From: Microbotryum silenes-acaulis
Taxonomy: Eukaryota > Basidiomycota > Microbotryomycetes > Microbotryales > Microbotryaceae
Assembly: GCA_003665825.1 (NCBI GenBank)
Contig: QPFY01000011.1
Coordinates: 1,178,001-1,242,000 of the forward strand
Reading direction: 5' to 3'
DNA: 64,000 nt
Shown: positions 59,474 through 64,000 of the stretch, one piece after another
Layout: every line of letters begins with the position of its first letter
Position numbering within the stretch: position 1 is the first letter of the stretch
Position numbers and translations under genes: made by a program
Notes under the pieces: generated by a model
Database searches by the model: none
The model's input: the letters and a program-made list of their open reading frames with translations, nothing else
What the model was told of the DNA's origin: nothing

Positions 59474-61220
59474 GATGATAGGTATGTTAGTTCAGAGCGA
59501 TATGCGCTCAAGTGAGACTGCGAGGTCGCTGACGCGACGCCAAGTCCCAGCCGAGCCTGAGCTCAGCCGAGTCACGCATACATCGTCGTTGGCGTCGACA
59601 TGGCTGGAGGGGAAGAAAATTTGGGAATCCAGGGGAGCATCACTTACGACATTATCATGCTTGCTCGGTAAAGCATGGTGATTGAGGTAAATACTCGCCG
59701 TGCAATGTGGTGCACTGCCGACCTTGTGTATGAAAAAAGTCACGATCCGGTCGTCACGTGCTGTTGTGGCCGATATGCTGCACCGGTAGAGATGTGATAC
59801 TACACCAAAAGCGGCGCGTAGCCGAGAGTGAATCGTTTGGACAGTAAAGAGTTGTACGCGTCGCACGTGAGGGCAGCTGGTAGGATGACGTTGTCGAGAG
59901 AGTTTGGGCAGGGGGGATGGGATTGTTGAGCCCGTCGAATGGGTAGAGCTCGCGTGGGACGGGAAAGCAAGTGGTACCTCGACTGTAGCCCGCGCGAAAG
60001 AGAGCCACGTAAATATTCTAAACAGAGGCGAGGCGGGTGAGCGGGCTGCTCAAGATAGGTGACAGGCTTCGAAAGAGGCGAGCGGCGTGCACTGTTGCCG
60101 CTCGAGGTGGTTGGAGGGGATGGAAATATGAGAGGGGATGCTGGTGCAGCCAGGAGCAGTGGGGAGTGATGGGATGAGAGGGGGAAAATGAACAGCGGGG
60201 CCCACAGCTTGAAATGGGTGTGGTCGATGCTGGGTAAACAAGGGCGGCGGGACGCACACCGCAAAAGTAAGCGGGTATGTTTTATCAACGCCAAACGCTG
60301 GGCGCCTGAGGAGGGGAGGAGGAGAGGGTGTGAGGGGGAGGAACGGAGGAGGCAATTGATGCTTCTTTTCGTTTTGTACCAGCTCGTCTCGACCGAACTG
60401 GCGAATTGGGGGCGTCGGCGGTGGCCACGAACCCGCAGCTGGCTGCCCGGCTGCCCGGCTCGTTTGCGATCGGGACTATCTATTGGGGGGGCCAGCCTGA
60501 GACGGACAGGCAAAATACCAAGCACGAATTATAATTCGGGCCACCAAATAACAGGGCTCAATAGTGTGTCTCCAGTTCAAGATATCTTTCAATACAAGTT
60601 CTTGATTTTTTGTGAATTTTCGAACGCCTGGAATAAGCTCGTTCCAGCAATTCTAGCGCCGGTCAGTTGCGATCGGCTTGACGTTGCTGTAAGAGCCGGG
60701 TGACCTTGGACATGACGACATCTTTCGCTCCAAGAATCCCAATATGGGCGAATTAAAGGTGGAGATAGTGTGATATACTCAAAACAATAAAGGACATATG
60801 GTGCGGTGGAGGACTTCGAATGGATATCTTGGAGCGTAGAGCAATTGTGTCTCCTACAGGATGGGCTGCAAATAAGGTCCAATTTGGCCCAGAAATGGCC
60901 CCGGCAACCACAGAAGACCACAGACGCGCCGCTCCGGCAGTATGCGCTGCGAACGAGCCGAAGCATCTTTCAAATTGGGTTCTTCTCGAGCTCGAGCGAC
61001 GAGCACTTCTAAGTCGACCGTCGAGACCCAGCTTGCTTTGTTTCTCCCCACACCATCTCATCCGCATTGCACACGGGTGTATCGTCTCCCTCTTTCCGCA
61101 ATTCTTTCGCTTCGTACATCCACGTCGTCGCTGTACTCGAGACTCTTTGCTCTCGCCGCTGGCCGCCCCACTCCCACTCGGTCACCTCGGTTGCACTTCT
61201 CGTGCTTTTCGTCGTCCACG
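59474..61220. other. Intergenic, 1.7 kb; divergent promoters
   Basis: Upstream of the unknown gene (minus) and of RKI1 (plus). A purine-rich tract lies around 60295-60360 (GGGGAGGAGGAGAGGGTGTG-like). A minus-strand open frame (59800-60525) has no domains and is probably a shadow of this tract. A 5' UTR exon of either gene could lie here. Confidence 0.4.
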
Positions 61221-63245
61221 ATGCAGTCATCACAGCCTCAACCGATGGCGCCGCTGCCGGAGAACCCCAAGGCGTCGTCCAGCCAACCCAACTCGCGTCG
61301 ACCATCCGGTGTCTCAGCCATGGGTCGACCTGACCCTCTGTCGTCCATCATTCATGCCTCCGTACGTTCCGAATCCACCTGAAACCGCTGCCGCTCCCCC
61401 GAGTCAGATCGTCTCGAAGCCCCTTTCCTGGTTTGCCCTCGCCGAATTACCCCCCGCGTCTCAGGCGACGTCTATCGCATAGTCTGACCGATATTTTTGA
61501 GCTCTAGGCTTCCCGAATCGGCCCCGGTGCTCATCCGACGGGACATCCCGACAATCTGCATGTGCTCAGTCCCGAGGAAACGGCCAAACGTCTTGCAGCC
61601 TACGCCGCCGTCGACGAACACGTCAAGCCGCAGCACAAAGTGCTTGGAATTGGGTAAGGCAATATGACATCTACCTAGTGCTCATTGTCTCGCCGAAGCT
61701 CGAGGGTTTTGGACGTCCTGGGATGCGACGGTCGGCCTGGCTCGGTCGACCGAGTCTGCGAAAGAGGCTCCTCGAGGATCTTTTCGAAGGATGATTCCAG
61801 ACGTCAACCCTTCCGAGGCAGACGATGAGGTTTTTTCAAGTCGTCGTGTGCTTTGCTCTGTTTCACACTGCCATCTTTGGTCGACCCTGCGAGCATCGTC
61901 TTCGCTCCGGCGGACCACTTGCCGCTCCTCGGTCCCGAATCTCGGAGGTTGCGAGGACAGACCATCCGAAATCCATTCGCCTCTCTAATAATTATCTAGC
62001 AAACCCAGAGAACTGACCTTGATAAAACAAAATAAAAATCACAGATCGGGCTCCACCGTTCCCTACGTCGTCGAGCGGCTTTGTCAAGAACCCCACTGCG
62101 CCGACAACTTGGATCGATGGTCGGTGGAAATCTAGCTTCGGTAGCACTTGATGTCATGTTGCTGAGCTATGGATCTTTTCCACCAGGTTCGTGCCGACCG
62201 GATTCCAATCCAAAGAACTTATTGTCAAGGCTGGCTTAAACCTCGGGGACGTCGATCAATTCCCGGAGATTGATGTCACGATCGATGGTGCCGATGAGGT
62301 TGATGTGAGTGATCATAACATCATCAGCGAGCTCTCTATTTTTTGCTGAACATCCTCCTTCTTTGCTTTGACCATAGGACGAACTGAATGCGATCAAGTG
62401 AGTTTCACATTTGCACCCAGCAGCAGGCGGGACCGAACAGCTCAACTGATATCATCTCATTTCGTCTGACTAGGGGAGGTGGAGCATGTCACCTGAGAGA
62501 GAAGGTCTTGGCTGAAGCGGCCACGCACTTCATCATCGTTGCCGATTCGCGCAAGGACTCGAAGGTCCTCGGTACAAACTGGAAACAAGGCGTTCCGATT
62601 GAGGTCGCGCCTTTCGCTTGGGCTAAGGTTTTCCAGAGTGCGTTCTTTGGTGGTGTACTTAATGACAGGGCTGGGTTGCTAACTTGGGTTGAGTTGCATT
62701 TCGGACGATTCAGATCTTCAGAAGATGGGTTGCGAGAAGCCGACACTACGAATGGGCAAGATGAAGGCCGGACCGGTCGTCACTGACAACGGGTGAGTAA
62801 CCGTGCAAGAGGTTTTCTGGGTCTGATTGGTGCTGATCTGGCGTCGTCTCTTCTTCCGATCTTCCGTCCCTTTAGAAACTTTGTGATTGACGCCGTCTTT
62901 TCCGAAGCCTACATGCGCGACCCGACAGAGTTGCTGCACCGTATCAAGATGTGAGCTCAAACTTTCTCAACGAGCATCAAAGTGATATCTGATCCAAACA
63001 AGAGCTTGTATCCTCTTTCGCTCACAGGTTGACGGGTGTCTTGGAAGTGGGCATCTTCGCTAATATGGCGCTGGCGGCTTACTTTGGGAACCCGGATGGG
63101 ACGGTCACCATTAGGTGGCAAGATGGTCAGTCGGCGCCGTTATGTCTCCCAAATGAAGAACATACACGAGATTGATGCTATCTCTCTGCTGTCTTCAGGT
63201 CGTCGACACGTCAAGGAAGCGCCCAAAAACCTTGTTACTAAGTAG
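61221..63245 (+). CDS. RKI1: Ribose-5-phosphate isomerase
   Basis: This enzyme interconverts ribulose-5-phosphate and ribose-5-phosphate in the pentose phosphate pathway. The start at 61221 begins a Ser/Pro-rich N-terminal extension ([20 protein letters not shown]). About nine exons follow. Motifs are [15 protein letters not shown] (substrate loop, joined across an intron ending near 62045), [24 protein letters not shown] (catalytic Asp pair), [20 protein letters not shown] (catalytic Lys region) and [10 protein letters not shown]. The C-terminal part is [20 protein letters not shown] and [20 protein letters not shown]. The donor at about 62637 must leave one base (A) so that [18 protein letters not shown] is read; the frame running on from there is a shadow. 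The third intron is about 390 bp, long for this window. Confidence 0.97.
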
Positions 63246-63568
63246 ATGGAAGTAGAAATTGGTCTAGACACGCTTTGAAGCATCCGTTTCGCTTTGGATT
63301 TTCGGCCCGCCAAGTTCGCCTGCCAACTTGTTTCCTTTACCCTCTTGGATCAATTGTCTACCAGGAATTTCACTCCTTCTTTCCGCGCTTTCGAACTTTG
63401 GTTTTTTTCCGAGAGGAAGTGAAAATACAACGGAGTGAAAACACGAATTTCAAACAACGCTCCGAGAGCCAAAGGTGGCAGTGAACAAAACAACATGCTT
63501 TCGTGGGCTCTTGTTACAACAAATAAACATTCAACAGCTCCTTCCTTACGACCTAACCATAGTATGGC
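63246..63568. other. Convergent 3' spacer
   Basis: About 320 bp between RKI1 and GCN5. No gene seen. AT-richer than the coding sequence. Confidence 0.4.
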
Positions 63569-64000
63569 CTAGGGTTCTTGATACACCTTGACTTGCTCCT
63601 TGAGGTACGCTTCGAGTTTGTTCGCGTTCTTGACGTCTAGTTCCAAGGCAGAGCATTCAGACCATTCAGTAATCGTTCGAATATTCGCCTCCTCCTCTCG
63701 GAACTCACAATTCGATCCATTGTCATTGTACTGCCGACAATTGTCAAAGATCAACTTGGCGTCGTAGAGGAAGTCGGCCAGGACCGTGTACGAGTTGGCT
63801 TCGAGTTTGTTTTCCATTGTTGCGAGATCTAAGGGGATGGGAGAGGGGGTTAGGGGATCAGAAGGTAATGGGACTTGAGGGTGGGTGAGAACGTACCCAT
63901 GGGCTCTTTGATGACGTCGTAATAATCCGTGACCTGTAGCAGATCCCAAGCACCAGCCCATCAGCCCTCCGCAATAAAATTAACGATTATTACGCCACCC
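63569..64000 (-). CDS. GCN5: Histone acetyltransferase Gcn5, 3' part (bromodomain), cut by window end
   Basis: The 3' end of a gene whose upstream exons lie beyond base 64000. Three exons are visible (63933 leftward, with introns near 63839-63895 and 63641-63711). They read [51 protein letters not shown] and [20 protein letters not shown]. This is the C-terminal half of the Gcn5 bromodomain, including the acetyl-lysine-contacting Asn (FDNCRQYN). The YDVIKEPM motif and the short end after the bromodomain are those of Gcn5, the SAGA acetyltransferase. Other bromodomain proteins are a less likely alternative. The window ends inside an intron whose donor is not visible. Confidence 0.87.

Noticed and set aside
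59800..60525. Minus-strand open frame of 241 codons
   Set aside because: Low-complexity Pro/Ser/Leu/Arg composition from a purine-rich tract, no domain and no splice partners.
62388..62786. Frame continuing RKI1 with [10 protein letters not shown]
   Set aside because: It reads the wrong phase after the 62637 donor; using one base less restores the conserved RKI1 sequence.

Overview
This window is nuclear DNA of a fungus. It is GC-rich, gene-dense and full of short introns (mostly 60-100 bp). The protein set is fungal: Erg28, Cti6, calcineurin A, Tom6, a yapsin-like protease and a Pxa-type ABC transporter. Intron density, GC bias and protein style suggest a basidiomycete, probably a Pucciniomycotina/Microbotryomycetes-type yeast. 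That placement is inference. Gene models were built by joining open frames across GT-AG (sometimes GC-AG) junctions that restore conserved protein motifs. Exon limits could be off by a base or a few.

Layout. 0-2 kb: no convincing gene, but a pair of inverted repeats that may bound a small transposon. 2-9.2 kb: a securin-like unknown, a peroxisomal ABCD transporter, pterin carbinolamine dehydratase and a CsbD-like stress protein. 9.2-12.3 kb: mostly empty, with a broken acyl-protein thioesterase gene. 12.3-23.3 kb: Cti6-like PHD protein, cytochrome c peroxidase, twinfilin and mitochondrial IF2. 23.4-31.9 kb, all on the minus strand: FBXO21-like F-box/YccV protein, CBP20, a Rossmann-fold protein, a secreted CHRD protein and a Pop7/Rpp20-like protein. 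An AT-rich mitochondrial-looking insert lies upstream of CBP20. 32-37 kb: a less conserved island with degenerate repeats, a transposon-like ORF, an unknown multi-exon gene and a beta-propeller (glycosidase/glycosyltransferase-like) gene. 37.5-45.6 kb: Erg28, a CUE-AlkB-GRF repair enzyme, a membrane protein and a GPI-type aspartic protease. 46-64 kb: Cef1/Cdc5, Tom6, Rad23, calcineurin A, a large low-complexity protein, ribose-5-phosphate isomerase and the 3' end of Gcn5.

There is no operon or obvious pathway cluster. Themes recur only loosely: mitochondrial function (Ccp1, IF2, Tom6), RNA processing (CBP20, Pop7, Cef1), DNA repair and proteasome (AlkB, Rad23) and histone acetylation (Gcn5 and Cti6). 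The most unusual features are well-supported GC-AG introns (two in CEF1, one in RAD23), start codons split by introns in two genes, the thioesterase with two inactivating lesions, the nuclear mitochondrial-like insert and the 32-37 kb island.
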